A stretch of 64,000 nucleotides of DNA from Bacillus sp. FJAT-42315 (GTDB lineage: Bacteria; Bacillota; Bacilli; Bacillales; Domibacillaceae), in the NCBI RefSeq assembly GCF_002797375.1, contig NZ_KZ454941.1, forward strand, positions 1,578,760-1,642,759, in the 5' to 3' direction. Under the pieces are notes generated by a model. That model ran no database searches. It saw only the letters and a list, made by a program, of their open reading frames with translations, and was not told where the DNA came from. This document shows positions 19,161 through 28,700 of this stretch, piece after piece. The position numbers and the translations under genes are program-made. Numbering within the stretch: position 1 is the first letter of the stretch; each line of letters starts with the position of its first letter.

Positions 19161-19361
19161 TTCTCCAGTAATCGTGTAACTGAAACTACCCAAAAATATA
19201 ATAATAAAAATGAAGAATGAGCCTAGTGAAAATAAAGATCTTCTGCCCGTTTCGAATAAAAAATGCGCGCCATATTGAAGGATCATATTGATTCCTAAAA
19301 TAAGCAGAGCGGTGATAGTGCTAACGATTACAGCTCGAACATATAAGGAGAATTTATTCAC
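19137..19361 (-). CDS. Small two-helix membrane protein coupled to an AraC regulator
   Basis: 74 residues, not recognised. Two strongly hydrophobic segments (about 9-30, AVIVSTITALLILGINMIL, and 46-62, FFIFIIIFLGSF), with a basic tail GEKNRKRLT. The GTG start at 19361 overlaps the stop of the upstream AraC-type gene by 8 bases, which suggests translational coupling; the frame is open 14 codons further upstream inside that gene. The C-terminal codons form part of the shared terminator hairpin. Likely a membrane partner or target expressed with the regulator; that is inference. Confidence 0.55.
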   Translation of the reverse strand: MNKFSLYVRAVIVSTITALLILGINMILQYGAHFLFETGRRSLFSLGSFFIFIIIFLGSFSYTITGEKNRKRLT

Positions 19362-20253
19362 CAGTAAGCACGTCCTCTTCAAACGATAAGTTGATCGGTT
19401 CATCCAAAAATTCTTGTGAAATCTCTATATGAGTGACAGGCACGCTTTGGTCGACCTCTTCAAACTTAACCCCATCTACCCACACATGACCAGTTCCGGA
19501 TAGCAATACACCGAAAGAAATGATTGAGCTATTATCAGGGATGTCTAATACGATTGAATAGAGGTTCCAGTTGGTATCATTTTGAATCGGTCGATCGTAC
19601 ATATTATCAAATTGTAAAACATCACCCGCTGTATTATCAACTCGCATCCACATCCCACAAAACGGTTGTACCTTTTCTGTCTTAATAAAAGCGGATAACT
19701 TTATTCGTTTTCCAATAAATTTTTCCGCTTTAAATTGTTGCATCATCGTCGCAAATTCGCCTTCTTCTTGAACGGTTACAGATTTCAAATAACCAGAGTA
19801 GCGTCCTTGATGAATCACTTTTTGATCTCTTCCCATTTGATAATTGTGAGGATGACTGCCGCTTAAAAACCAGCCTTTAACATTTTGTTGATTGTCCATT
19901 TGATTCCCTCCATTTGAATGTATAATCGGGCTCATGATTTTTCGATACTGTCCCGGTGGCAGTTGATATACTTTTTTAAACGCTCTCGTAAACGATTCCT
20001 GTGTGTTGAAATGAAAATGATAAGCAATTTGAATAATCGTTTCATCTGTATACAGCAGCATCAATGCCGCGTTCGTTAGACGTCTGCGGCGAATATAATC
20101 GGTGGCTGTCATTCCTGTTTCTTTCTGAAAAATCCGGTGAAAGTGGAACGGGGAAAAACCAGCTTGTGCGGCTACTTTTTCTGAAGTCAATGTGTCATGT
20201 AAATGATTTTCGATATAATCGATCGTTTTTTGTAAAACAGGTTGGTAATTCAT
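19354..20253 (-). CDS. AraC-family transcriptional regulator with beta-rich C-terminal domain
   Basis: 299 residues. An N-terminal pair of helix-turn-helix motifs (about 8-105; DTLTSEKVAAQAGFSPFHFHRIFQKETGM and IIQIAYHFHFNTQESFTRAFKKVYQLPPGQYR) is the AraC/XylS signature, here at the N-terminus as in Rob/SoxS-type regulators. The rest (about 120-270) looks like a beta-sandwich of carbohydrate-binding type (KRIKLSAFIKTEKV, WMRVDN, SFGVLLSGTGHVWVDGVKFEEVD) and probably senses a ligand. ATG 20253 follows GGAGGGCCTAGC. Its target is not visible; it is transcribed away from the mut operon. Confidence 0.8.
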   Translation of the reverse strand: MNYQPVLQKTIDYIENHLHDTLTSEKVAAQAGFSPFHFHRIFQKETGMTATDYIRRRRLTNAALMLLYTDETIIQIAYHFHFNTQESFTRAFKKVYQLPPGQYRKIMSPIIHSNGGNQMDNQQNVKGWFLSGSHPHNYQMGRDQKVIHQGRYSGYLKSVTVQEEGEFATMMQQFKAEKFIGKRIKLSAFIKTEKVQPFCGMWMRVDNTAGDVLQFDNMYDRPIQNDTNWNLYSIVLDIPDNSSIISFGVLLSGTGHVWVDGVKFEEVDQSVPVTHIEISQEFLDEPINLSFEEDVLTGE

Positions 20254-20333
20254 GCTAGGCCCTCCCTTCAATTACAGAATACTAAAGAGCAAGTGGAGAT
20301 TCTTGATTTTTTTTGCTGTTTTTACGTTCAGCA

Positions 20334-20367
20334 CAAAAAAACTGCCAGGAAGCTCCCAGCAGTTTTT
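20334..20367 (-). terminator. Terminator after the DUF1002 gene
   Basis: AAAAACTGC pairs with GCAGTTTTT with further inner GGA/TCC pairing; T runs on both strands, used by the minus-strand gene ending at 20371. Confidence 0.8.
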
Positions 20368-20370
20368 CTA

Positions 20371-21231
20371 TTATTTAAAAAGACCCGCAATCCAGTCGAT
20401 GATGGATTTGAAGAAATCGATAATGGATTGAAAGAAGCCTTGCCCTTCTTCAGAGTTTTTGAACTCGTTCCAGCGCTCTTTCGCTTGATCTAGCTGATTC
20501 GTCACTTGATCCCAGTTAATGTTCAAGTCTTTCATTCGATCAAATAGGGCAGCCAGCTGATCGATTTGATCTTGTGTCAGCTGAATGTTCAACTCGTTAG
20601 ATACATTGTTAATGATGACTTGAATATCTTGAATTGTTTGTGGATTTTGTTTCGCAATTTCTTCTTTAATTCCTTGCATTAAATCCGTTGCTTCTTGTTG
20701 TCCAATTTGGTCGCCAAGCTTAGCCGTTGTAACCATTTCTTCATTTGCTACTTGCTTTTGATCTTCCGGAATCTTCTCACCTGTTGATACTTCATACGCT
20801 TTAATGAGTCCGGTTAAGCCAGCTGTTCCGGACACTTCAAACGGAGCAGTGACAAAGACATCCGCATCTTTAATTCCAGCTGTCGATAAAGCATTGGCAT
20901 ACATTTCTTTTGATACCCATGAAATATTATTTGTTTGAACGTTAATGCCATAGCCTTTTTCTTTCATCGTGATCTTACTCGATGAAATCGCCTTTGATCC
21001 AATTTGTGCTTTCGGAATATAGCTTCCTAAATATTTATGTTCTTCTTCATTCGATACCGTTACGGTCGTGACGTCTTTAGGAACGTCCATTTGTTCAAGT
21101 ACTTGTTCTTTTTGTGCAGGTGTTAAGTTCTCGCCGAGAGTAACAATCACATCTCCGACGACGCTATCTGCTTGAGCAATCGTCCCAAAGCTTAGGAATA
21201 ATACTCCTAACCATGCGATAATTCGTTTCAT
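20371..21231 (-). CDS. ypuA: Secreted DUF1002 protein (YpuA-like)
   Basis: 286 residues with a signal peptide (MKRIIAWLGVLFLSFGTIAQA, cleavage probably after AQA, residue 21). The body matches the DUF1002 family as I recall it (GDVIVTLGENLTPAQKEQVLEQM; GYGINVQTNNISWVSKEMYANAL; DADVFVTAPFEVSGTAGLTGLIKAYE). The last 25 residues (FFQSIIDFFKSIIDWIAGLF) form an amphipathic or membrane-seeking helix. Function unknown; probably at the outer face of the membrane. In B. subtilis ypuA lies near lysA, so its position here differs. Confidence 0.8.
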   Translation of the reverse strand: MKRIIAWLGVLFLSFGTIAQADSVVGDVIVTLGENLTPAQKEQVLEQMDVPKDVTTVTVSNEEEHKYLGSYIPKAQIGSKAISSSKITMKEKGYGINVQTNNISWVSKEMYANALSTAGIKDADVFVTAPFEVSGTAGLTGLIKAYEVSTGEKIPEDQKQVANEEMVTTAKLGDQIGQQEATDLMQGIKEEIAKQNPQTIQDIQVIINNVSNELNIQLTQDQIDQLAALFDRMKDLNINWDQVTNQLDQAKERWNEFKNSEEGQGFFQSIIDFFKSIIDWIAGLFK

Positions 21232-21412
21232 TATGTTCTCCCCTAACTTTGATTTCCTCTTTTATGTAAGAGGGTACTAATAGAATAGCATGTTCTCCAA
21301 CTTTTTTCACGAATTGCCTTCTAGCCATACCTAAAAAAAGGAAGTGAAGATTCTTGTTTTTTCCGTTTCCCTCATTGATTGATAGGAAAGCTTCATATAA
21401 AATAAAAATAGG

Positions 21413-21418
21413 TATAAT
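21413..21418 (+). promoter_or_regulatory. -10 box of the mutA promoter
   Basis: TATAAT at 21413-21418 in a very A/T-rich stretch; the -35 is not convincing (GCTTCA at 21390-21395 has 17-base spacing). The rest of the 245-base gap before mutA holds the cre site and the GGGGGAG ribosome binding site. Confidence 0.45.
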
Positions 21419-21441
21419 ATTTAGAATTTTTGTACCTTGGA

Positions 21442-21457
21442 TTGTAATCGATTACAA
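21442..21457 (+). promoter_or_regulatory. cre box (CcpA operator) in front of mutA
   Basis: TTGTAATCGATTACAA is a perfect 16-base palindrome and fits every position of the cre consensus WTGNAANCGNWWNCAW. It lies about 25 bases after the -10 box, where bound CcpA would block elongation. Predicts glucose repression of the mutA-mutB-meaB operon. Confidence 0.8.
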
Positions 21458-21476
21458 GACAAAGGGGGAGAAAGAG

Positions 21477-23414
21477 ATGAAGATGGAAGAGATGAAAGCT
21501 CAAAATTTTGATCATGTGTCTTTAGAGGAGTGGAAAAAGACGGCGGAAGCTTCATTAAAAGGGAAGCCGTTGGATAAACTACATACCGAAACGTACGAAC
21601 AATTGACATTAAAACCTCTGTATTTAAAAGCAGACCTAGAACATGTAGAAGAAGAACAGTTTCCGGGGGTCCCTGCTTATACTCGTGGATTTTATAAAGG
21701 TGGATATGTAGAACAGCCATTAAAAACGGCTCAGCGCTTAAAAGCCTATTCAGCTACTGATCTTCAAGCGAAGTTATCAGCGGCGATAGAAGCTGGACAA
21801 AATGCGCTCTCTTTTTCTATTGAGGAACAAGCGAGAATGACTTTTCTTGAATGTTCTGAGTTGTTAACAAGTCCATATCCGTTATACATAAACACAAAAG
21901 CTCATTTTTTAGCGTTCTCAGCCTTTCTTTTAAAAGCGGATGTCTCTGAATTGCAAGGCGTCGTGGGGACGGATCTGTTATCTCATTTCGCGACAAAGGG
22001 GTTAGTTCCGGATGAGCAAGCGCTCGCTCTTCATGTTGAGGCATTAACAGAAATGAAGCAGCGTTATCCGAAAGTGAAAACGATTGTGATCGATACAGTC
22101 CCTTATCATTTAGCGGGGGCAAACGCCATTCAAGAAATTGCTATTGCCTTGTCTGAGGCTGTTTTCTATATAGAGTATCTTAAAGGAAAAGGATGGACGC
22201 CGTTAGAGGCAGTTCAATTATTTAGCTTTCACTTCGCCATCGGCTCACAATTCTTCATGGAAGTGGCTAAACTTCGCGCTTTTCGTAAACTATGGACAGC
22301 GTTATGTGAATCTTATGAAATAGAAGGAGAAGCAGTGAAAGTCACGATTGGGGCGGAAACATCTGAATTTACTCTTTCTAAGCTAGACCGTCATGTTAAT
22401 ATTTTGCGAACAGGTAGCGAAGCATTTGCCGCTATGCTTGGGGGAGTCGAATATTTACAAGTGACACCTTTTGATCAATTTAATGGCACGACATCTGCTT
22501 TAGCAGAACGCGTCGCTAAAAATATTCCATTAATTTTACAAAGCGAGTCTCATCTGACGAAAGTAGTAGACCCAGCAGGTGGTTCTTATTTCATTGAGTC
22601 TTTAACGAATGAACTTGCTCAAGCTGCGTGGGAGAAGTTTTTACAAATAGAAGAAAGCGGTGGCCTGTTATCCGTGTTGAAAGCAGGAGCGTTACAACAG
22701 GAGTTAGCTCAAGTGCTAGAGCAGCGAATTGTCGACTTAGCCGTTCGCAAAAAATCAATGATCGGCACAAATATTTATGCTGATTTGAATGAAACATTCT
22801 TTAGTGAGTATGAGGGAATGGAAGTGTTACTAGCCGATCAACCAGTTTCTTCGCATAAAGAACTACTTAATCAAGTAAGTGAAGAGCGGACGTTAGCTGA
22901 GCTTCATGTAAGAGATAGTGGGGAACCGGTAATACCGGTAAAATCTCAACGGTTGGCTGAGCCTTTTGAACAATTAAGAGAACGTGCAGTCGGCATTCAA
23001 GCGAGTGGGAAAACGATCCAAGCAGGTCTTATTTGCTTAGGTAAGCTAAAGGACTTTAAACCGCGAGCAGATTATGTAACAGGCGTGCTTTCTACTGGAG
23101 GCATTTCTGTTCAAGTAAGCGATGAATGTCATTCGGTAGAAGATGCGTTGCAGTTCGTCCAAAATACTCAATTCCCTTATTACTGTATTTGTGGGAAAGA
23201 TGAAGCGTACATAGAGTTCGGGCCAAATCTAATGGCTGAGCTGAAGCAAGGTCAACCAGCGATTCAAGTAGACCTTGCTGGCAAGCTTCCAGAAAGAGAG
23301 CAAGCGGAATGGTTGGCGGCAGGACTAGATGGTTATGTGTTTGCTGGTCAAAATCTATTAGATAAGCTGTCATCTTTGTTAGCATTATGGGAAGGGGGAG
23401 CTACTCATGAGTAA
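21477..23414 (+). CDS. mutA: Methylmalonyl-CoA mutase small subunit
   Basis: About 645 residues. TIM-barrel domain homologous to MutB (e.g. [77 protein letters not shown]). The C-terminal domain (about 500-645) has the B12-domain fold position but lacks the DxHxxG cobalamin motif, as expected for the non-catalytic small subunit. ATG 21477 follows AAGGGGGAGAAAGAG; the frame is open far upstream through the promoter. It overlaps mutB by 8 bases. Partner of MutB in converting methylmalonyl-CoA to succinyl-CoA. Confidence 0.92.
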   Translation: MKMEEMKAQNFDHVSLEEWKKTAEASLKGKPLDKLHTETYEQLTLKPLYLKADLEHVEEEQFPGVPAYTRGFYKGGYVEQPLKTAQRLKAYSATDLQAKLSAAIEAGQNALSFSIEEQARMTFLECSELLTSPYPLYINTKAHFLAFSAFLLKADVSELQGVVGTDLLSHFATKGLVPDEQALALHVEALTEMKQRYPKVKTIVIDTVPYHLAGANAIQEIAIALSEAVFYIEYLKGKGWTPLEAVQLFSFHFAIGSQFFMEVAKLRAFRKLWTALCESYEIEGEAVKVTIGAETSEFTLSKLDRHVNILRTGSEAFAAMLGGVEYLQVTPFDQFNGTTSALAERVAKNIPLILQSESHLTKVVDPAGGSYFIESLTNELAQAAWEKFLQIEESGGLLSVLKAGALQQELAQVLEQRIVDLAVRKKSMIGTNIYADLNETFFSEYEGMEVLLADQPVSSHKELLNQVSEERTLAELHVRDSGEPVIPVKSQRLAEPFEQLRERAVGIQASGKTIQAGLICLGKLKDFKPRADYVTGVLSTGGISVQVSDECHSVEDALQFVQNTQFPYYCICGKDEAYIEFGPNLMAELKQGQPAIQVDLAGKLPEREQAEWLAAGLDGYVFAGQNLLDKLSSLLALWEGGATHE

Positions 23415-25599
23415 ACCTAATTTTAAAAAGATCGATCCATTCGTTGCAGAGAAAGAGCGCTCGTTAGCAGAATGGAAGCAGTCATTAGAAAATGAAGTGA
23501 AACAATCATTTGAAGAGCTTTCTTTTGAAACGAACGAGTTTATCTCTTTGCATCCTCTTTATACGCAGGAAGACACGGAAGAACTGGCGCATACAGATGA
23601 TATGCCGGGAGTGGTTCCGTATACGAGAGGCCCTTATCCGACGATGTATGTCAACAGACCGTGGACGGTTCGCCAATATGCCGGATTCTCGACAGCTGAA
23701 GAAAGTAATGCCTTTTATCGCCGTAACTTAGCTATGGGACAAAAAGGGTTATCGGTTGCATTTGATTTGCCGACCCATCGCGGGTATGATTCCGATCATT
23801 CACGAGTCGTAGGGGATGTTGGAAAAGCAGGTGTGGCAATCGACTCAGTTGAGGATATGAAGATTTTATTTTCAGGTATTCCCCTTGATCAAATGTCCGT
23901 TTCCATGACGATGAATGGAGCGGTGTTGCCGATTATGGCTTTTTACATCGTCACGGCAGAAGAGCAAGGCGTTTCTCAAGAAAAATTATCAGGAACGATC
24001 CAGAACGACATTTTAAAAGAGTATATGGTGCGTAATACGTATATTTATCCTCCAGAGGCATCGATGCGGATCATTGCGGATATTTTTGAATATACGTCTA
24101 AACATATGCCGAAGTTTAACAGTATTAGTATTTCTGGCTATCATATGCAAGAAGCGGGCGCACCAGCAGATATTGAGCTCGCTTATACGTTAGCGGATGG
24201 CCTTGAATACGTTCGCACAGGCTTAAAAGCAGGAATTGATATCGATTCCTTTGCACCGCGTTTATCCTTCTTCTGGGCGATTGGGATGAACTATTTTATG
24301 GAAGTGGCAAAAATGCGAGCGGCTCGCCGTATTTGGGCTCAGCTGATGAAGCCGTTTGACCCAAAAAACAGCAAATCGATGGCGTTGAGAACACACTCAC
24401 AAACATCTGGCTGGAGCTTAACGGAGCAAGATCCATTCAACAATGTGACAAGAACATTGATTGAAGCACATGCGGCCACAATGGGTCATACGCAATCCCT
24501 TCATACGAATGCACTTGATGAAGCGATCGCATTGCCGACGGACTTCTCTGCTCGAATTGCTCGTAATACGCAGCTGTACTTACAAGAAGAAACGGGTATT
24601 ACAAAGGTGATCGATCCATGGGGTGGTTCGTATTATGTGGAAGCGTTGACGAACGAATTAATGGAACGAGCATGGAAGCATATTGAGGAAATCGAAGAGC
24701 TGGGTGGAATGACGAAAGCGATTGAAACGGGGCTTCCGAAAATGAGAATTGAAGAAGCATCGGCTAGACGCCAAGCCCAAATTGATTCGGGAACGGAAAC
24801 GATCATTGGGGTGAACCGTTATCGTTTGGAGCAAGAAGATCCAATTGATATTTTAGATATTGATAATACAGCTGTTCGCTTAAAGCAAATTGAACGGATT
24901 CAACAAATGAAGGAAGCACGCGATGAAGAAAAAGTGGTTGATGCGCTTCAAGCGATTACAGAAGCGGCGAAAACAGGGGAAGGTAATTTGCTAGCATTAG
25001 CGGTAGAGGCAGCAAGAGCAAGAGCGACATTAGGTGAAATCTCCGATGCGATTGAAATTATTAGTGGCAGACATAAGGCGGTGATTCGCTCTGTGAGTGG
25101 TGTGTATAGTTCGAACTTCTCGGATGAAGAGCAAATCGAAGAAGTGAAACGAATGACAGATGAGTTTAATGAGCAGGAAGGACGTAGACCACGGATTTTG
25201 ATTGCGAAAATGGGGCAGGATGGCCATGATCGCGGGGCGAAAGTAGTTGCAACTGCTTATGCCGATTTAGGGTTTGACGTTGATATCGGTCCATTGTTCC
25301 AAACACCAGAAGAGACAGCTTTACAAGCAGTGGAAAATGATGTTCATGCGATCGGTTTTAGTTCACTAGCTGCTGGTCATAAAACATTGCTTCCGGCATT
25401 AATTGCCGAATTGAAAAAGCTTGGCCGTGAAGACATTATTGTGTTCATTGGTGGAGTCATTCCGGCGCAAGATTATGATTTCTTGCGTGCGAATGGAGCA
25501 GCCGCTATTTTTGGACCTGGAACAGTTATTCCAGTATCGGCCCAAAAGATTTTAGAAGAAATTTATAAGAGCCTCGGTTACGAGGAAGTGAGTGAATAA
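23407..25599 (+). CDS. mutB: Methylmalonyl-CoA mutase large (catalytic) subunit
   Basis: 730-residue adenosylcobalamin enzyme isomerising methylmalonyl-CoA and succinyl-CoA. Seen: [11 protein letters not shown] (substrate loop, about 72-84, with the catalytic Tyr), [29 protein letters not shown], the [11 protein letters not shown] segment with the radical-stabilising His, [19 protein letters not shown], and a C-terminal cobalamin-binding domain with the base-off motif DGHDRG (about 607-612) and [12 protein letters not shown]. Overlap with mutA (8 bases) and meaB (1 base) indicates one operon. Confidence 0.97.
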   Translation: MSKPNFKKIDPFVAEKERSLAEWKQSLENEVKQSFEELSFETNEFISLHPLYTQEDTEELAHTDDMPGVVPYTRGPYPTMYVNRPWTVRQYAGFSTAEESNAFYRRNLAMGQKGLSVAFDLPTHRGYDSDHSRVVGDVGKAGVAIDSVEDMKILFSGIPLDQMSVSMTMNGAVLPIMAFYIVTAEEQGVSQEKLSGTIQNDILKEYMVRNTYIYPPEASMRIIADIFEYTSKHMPKFNSISISGYHMQEAGAPADIELAYTLADGLEYVRTGLKAGIDIDSFAPRLSFFWAIGMNYFMEVAKMRAARRIWAQLMKPFDPKNSKSMALRTHSQTSGWSLTEQDPFNNVTRTLIEAHAATMGHTQSLHTNALDEAIALPTDFSARIARNTQLYLQEETGITKVIDPWGGSYYVEALTNELMERAWKHIEEIEELGGMTKAIETGLPKMRIEEASARRQAQIDSGTETIIGVNRYRLEQEDPIDILDIDNTAVRLKQIERIQQMKEARDEEKVVDALQAITEAAKTGEGNLLALAVEAARARATLGEISDAIEIISGRHKAVIRSVSGVYSSNFSDEEQIEEVKRMTDEFNEQEGRRPRILIAKMGQDGHDRGAKVVATAYADLGFDVDIGPLFQTPEETALQAVENDVHAIGFSSLAAGHKTLLPALIAELKKLGREDIIVFIGGVIPAQDYDFLRANGAAAIFGPGTVIPVSAQKILEEIYKSLGYEEVSE

Positions 25600-26717
25600 T
25601 GGATGAAAAACAAGATCCGAAGCTAAAAGAGAGCGGAAATTCCGCTCTTCATGTGATGAAAGGAATTACGTCGACACATGATGGTTTCACCTCTTCGAAA
25701 AAGAAACGATTTCAAAAAAAAGTGAAGAGCTTACCAAACATTGAGGAACTTGTGGCTGGTGTGCGTTCCGGGTCAAGAAAAGATTTAGCGAAAGCCATTA
25801 CCTTCATTGAAAGCAACGCACTTGAACATTATCAGTTTGGGCAAGAATTGTTACAGTGCTTATTGCCGCAAACAGGGCAGTCGATTCGTATCGGTATTAC
25901 GGGTGTACCGGGAGCAGGGAAGAGCACTTTTATTGAAGCGTTCGGCAAAATGTTATGTGACCGTGGATTTAAAACAGCGGTACTGGCGATTGACCCGAGC
26001 TCCTCGATTAGCGGGGGCAGTATTCTCGGTGATAAAACCCGGATGGAATTATTATCGAAGCACCCTAATGCCTTTATTCGGCCTTCTCCATCGAGTGGAA
26101 CGCTTGGTGGCGTGCATCGTAAAACGCGTGAGACGATGTTACTTTGTGAAGCGGCTGGATTTGACATTGTGTTAGTGGAAACGGTCGGTGTTGGTCAAAG
26201 TGAATTTCTCGTTCGCGGCATGGTCGATATCTTTCTCTTGCTTGCTTTAACAGGAGCTGGCGACGAGCTCCAAGGCATGAAAAAAGGCATTATGGAGCTG
26301 GCCGATGCCATTGTGGTGAATAAAGCCGACGGAGAAAATGAACCTTTAGCTAAAAAGACGCAACGAGAGTTTAATCAAATTCTTCATATGCTACAGCCAT
26401 CTACAAAAGGCTGGCAATCGAAAGCGTACACATGCTCATCGATCGAACAGCGAGGAATCGTCGAGATTTGGGAGATGATTCAAGCGTTTGAGAAAGCGAC
26501 GAAAGAAAGCGGTGTGTTTGCAGAACGTCGCAGTAGTCAGACGAAAGAATGGATGCATACATTAATTCTTGAACAGCTGAAAGCAAGCTTTTATCAGCAT
26601 TCCTATGTAAAAGAGCATATAAAAGAGATGGAGAGAAAGGCGATGAAGGGGGAAATGACTCCTTCGCAAGCAGTGGAGGATTTATTTGCTCATGTGTATC
26701 CAAAAACGAATGAATAA
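25599..26717 (+). CDS. meaB: Methylmalonyl-CoA mutase chaperone GTPase MeaB
   Basis: 372-residue G3E-type GTPase that protects and reloads the mutase cofactor. Walker A GITGVPGAGKSTFIEA near residue 95, the conserved AVLAIDPSSSISGGSILGDKTRM, VETVGVGQSEFLV (switch/Walker B) and the base-recognition VVNKADGEN. Its ATG shares the A of the mutB stop. An N-terminal extension of about 40 residues is charged and poorly conserved. Also annotated in older work as ArgK; the mutase context settles the role. Confidence 0.95.
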   Translation: MDEKQDPKLKESGNSALHVMKGITSTHDGFTSSKKKRFQKKVKSLPNIEELVAGVRSGSRKDLAKAITFIESNALEHYQFGQELLQCLLPQTGQSIRIGITGVPGAGKSTFIEAFGKMLCDRGFKTAVLAIDPSSSISGGSILGDKTRMELLSKHPNAFIRPSPSSGTLGGVHRKTRETMLLCEAAGFDIVLVETVGVGQSEFLVRGMVDIFLLLALTGAGDELQGMKKGIMELADAIVVNKADGENEPLAKKTQREFNQILHMLQPSTKGWQSKAYTCSSIEQRGIVEIWEMIQAFEKATKESGVFAERRSSQTKEWMHTLILEQLKASFYQHSYVKEHIKEMERKAMKGEMTPSQAVEDLFAHVYPKTNE

Positions 26718-26748
26718 AACAGCGGGGGTTCGCTTCCGTTGTTTTTTT
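26716..26748 (+). terminator. Terminator after meaB
   Basis: AACAGCGG pairs with CCGTTGTT (one G-U) around a short loop, then TTTTTTT. Confidence 0.8.
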
Positions 26749-26772
26749 ATACAAAAAATCAACTTGTAGTAT

Positions 26773-26801
26773 TTGAAAACGGTCGTCAATTAGCTTATCA
26801 T
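26773..26801 (+). promoter_or_regulatory. Sigma-A promoter of brxB
   Basis: TTGAAA at 26773-26778, 17-base spacer, TATCAT at 26796-26801. Confidence 0.6.
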
Positions 26802-26836
26802 AGTAGTACACTATGAAGGAAAAAGGAGAAGAGTCA

Positions 26837-27274
26837 ATGAACATCGATTTTAATTTTTTAATGAATGACGTCGTTCGTCAAGCTCGTGAAGAAATTACGG
26901 GGGCAGGATATACACAGCTTCAAACAGTAGAGGAAGTAGAAGCGGCGTTTGCTAAAGAAGGAACAACACTTGTGATGATCAACTCCGTTTGTGGTTGTGC
27001 AGGGGGAATTGCTCGTCCAGCGGCGGCTCATTCAGTTCACTATGACAAGCGTCCAGATCAATTAGTGACGGTATTTGCTGGTCAAGATAAGGAAGCGACA
27101 GCGAAAGCTCGCAGTTATTTTGAAGGCTATCCGCCATCTTCTCCATCATTTGCTTTATTAAAGGATGGCAAGATTTGTACAATGGTCGAGCGTCATGAAA
27201 TTGAAGGCCATGATCCAATGTCCGTTGTTCAAAAGCTACAAGAAGCATTTGATCAATATTGTGAAGAAATATAA
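26837..27274 (+). CDS. brxB: Bacilliredoxin BrxB (YqiW)
   Basis: 145-residue thioredoxin-like protein that removes bacillithiol from S-bacillithiolated proteins. The bacilliredoxin CGC motif is visible as [13 protein letters not shown] with Cys52 and Cys54. [17 protein letters not shown] and the C-terminal [11 protein letters not shown] are typical of the family. ATG 26837 follows AAAAAGGAGAAGAG; ORF positions 26813-26836 precede the ribosome binding site and are not coding. In B. subtilis yqiW also lies between the bkd operon and yqjA. Confidence 0.92.
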   Translation: MNIDFNFLMNDVVRQAREEITGAGYTQLQTVEEVEAAFAKEGTTLVMINSVCGCAGGIARPAAAHSVHYDKRPDQLVTVFAGQDKEATAKARSYFEGYPPSSPSFALLKDGKICTMVERHEIEGHDPMSVVQKLQEAFDQYCEEI

Positions 27275-27356
27275 TTTTTGATGAAAGAGGTTGACTTTAC
27301 TGATCCCAGGTATAAAAGTAACTGCTACTATTTACAGTGGATGCTTAATAAAAGGG

Positions 27357-27385
27357 ATAAGAGGTTAGCCTCTTTCTTTTCATTA
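27357..27385 (+). terminator. Weak terminator between brxB and yqjA
   Basis: AAGAGG-TTAG-CCTCTT followed by TCTTTTC. Short stem; lies 27 bases before the yqjA start, so partial readthrough is likely. Confidence 0.5.
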
Positions 27386-27405
27386 TCAATTTTGAGGAGT
27401 GCATT

Positions 27406-28395
27406 ATGTTTAAAATTGGTTATCGCACCGTTAAGACAGCGATCGGAACTTCTTTAGCGATTATCCTTGCTCAGTGGGTGGGTCTTGACAACTTTGTTTC
27501 TGCTGGAATTATTACGATTTTATGTATTCAAAACACGAAGAAAAAATCTCTTCAAGCGGCTTGGAGTCGCTTTCTTGCTTGTACGGTTGCCATGTTTTTT
27601 TGTTGGGTGTTTTTTGAAGGAATTGCTTATCATCCGCTCATGATCGGTCTATTGTTGTTGTTCTTTATTCCGACTACCGTTTCTCTTGGGTTGAAAGAAG
27701 GGATCGTGACTAGTAGCGTAATTATTTTACATATTTTTTCGGATGGATATATTTCTACAACTAACATTCTCAATGAGTTTGGTATCGTTTCGATCGGAAT
27801 TGGCATTGCCTTATTTATGAATTTGTATATGCCAAGCTTAGAAGAGAAACTGTATCAGTTGCAGGAGCAGATAGAGGAGAATTTTTATAAGATTTTTTAT
27901 GAAATTACGCTTTATTTACGCGACAATGATCATATTTGGGACGGGAAAGAAATTACGGAGACAGCGAACTTATTGAAAGAAGGAAAGAGACTCGCTTATC
28001 AAGATATTGAAAATCATTTTTTAAGAGAAGAAAAGTTATTTTATACTTATTTCAGTATGAGAGAAAAGCAATTTGAAAAGATTGAGCATATATTATGGAT
28101 TGTTACTTCGCTTTCTCATCAAGTGCAGCAAGCCCATATTATTGCTGATTTTATGGAAGATTTAAGTACGAATATTCACCCGGGTAATACAGCGAAGCTT
28201 TCGTTGCAAAAGCTGAAAAAAATGAAGAATGAGTTTGAGCAGATGGAACTGCCGACCACGCGGGAAGAATTTGAAACGAGAGCAGCACTGTTTCAATTCG
28301 TACAAGAAATGGAGCAGTATTTATTGATTAAAAGCTCTTTTAAAGGGCTGAAAAAAAGAAAAAGGACCGTTTATACAAGAAAAGCCCGAGCCTGA
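27406..28395 (+). CDS. yqjA: Aromatic-acid-exporter-family membrane protein YqjA
   Basis: 329 residues. The N-terminal half (about 10-145) has four to five membrane segments (TSLAIILAQWVGLDNF; CTVAMFFCWVFFEGIAY; LMIGLLLLFFIPTTVSLGL; FGIVSIGIGIALFMNLY) as in the ArAE_1 family. The C-terminal half (about 150-320) is cytoplasmic, helical and charged, matching the ArAE_1 C-terminal domain. Transport substrate unknown. ATG 27406 follows TTGAGGAG. Conserved in order with brxB and the yqjC-yqjD-yqjE genes of B. subtilis; yqjB is not found here. Confidence 0.85.
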   Translation: MFKIGYRTVKTAIGTSLAIILAQWVGLDNFVSAGIITILCIQNTKKKSLQAAWSRFLACTVAMFFCWVFFEGIAYHPLMIGLLLLFFIPTTVSLGLKEGIVTSSVIILHIFSDGYISTTNILNEFGIVSIGIGIALFMNLYMPSLEEKLYQLQEQIEENFYKIFYEITLYLRDNDHIWDGKEITETANLLKEGKRLAYQDIENHFLREEKLFYTYFSMREKQFEKIEHILWIVTSLSHQVQQAHIIADFMEDLSTNIHPGNTAKLSLQKLKKMKNEFEQMELPTTREEFETRAALFQFVQEMEQYLLIKSSFKGLKKRKRTVYTRKARA

Positions 28396-28418
28396 ATCGA
28401 TTCAGGCTTGGGCTTTGT
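28379..28418. terminator. Bidirectional terminator between yqjA and prli42
   Basis: AAAGCCCGAGCCTGAATC pairs with GATTCAGGCTTGGGCTTT (one G-U) with almost no loop. It contains the yqjA stop and serves both converging genes. Confidence 0.85.
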
Positions 28419-28431
28419 ATTAGACAGCTTT

Positions 28432-28527
28432 TTAGATAAACATGGCTAATCCCATGAACAAAGTGGAAACTAACATCGTAATGAGCATGACATAAATAAC
28501 GGCTTTTTGTACGTTTTTGTTTCTCAT
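28432..28527 (-). CDS. prli42: Stressosome-associated membrane miniprotein Prli42
   Basis: 31 residues: a basic start (MRNKNVQKAV) and one membrane helix (VMLITMLVSTLFMGLAMF). Length, the N-terminal basic motif and the single helix agree with Prli42, which in Listeria anchors the stressosome protein RsbR to the membrane. AAAGGAGTG lies upstream of the ATG, and a promoter is visible at 28572-28600. It lies opposite to its neighbours between yqjA and the epimerase gene. Confidence 0.82.
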   Translation of the reverse strand: MRNKNVQKAVIYVMLITMLVSTLFMGLAMFI

Positions 28528-28571
28528 AGAAAGAATAGACACTCCTTTAACACTAAACGTTTTTCTTTTTA

Positions 28572-28600
28572 ATGATAGCTGTTTTTTCTAGATACGACAA
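28572..28600 (-). promoter_or_regulatory. Sigma-A promoter of prli42
   Basis: On the minus strand: TTGTCG (28600-28595), 17-base spacer, TATCAT (28577-28572). Confidence 0.6.
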
Positions 28601-28700
28601 GTTGATTTATTTTAGATTCTCTTAATGAATAGGCAGGAATTTGGCGGATTATATCGAATATTTTAAATGTTATAGATTTTTGGGGACAGGGGGAAAGGGA

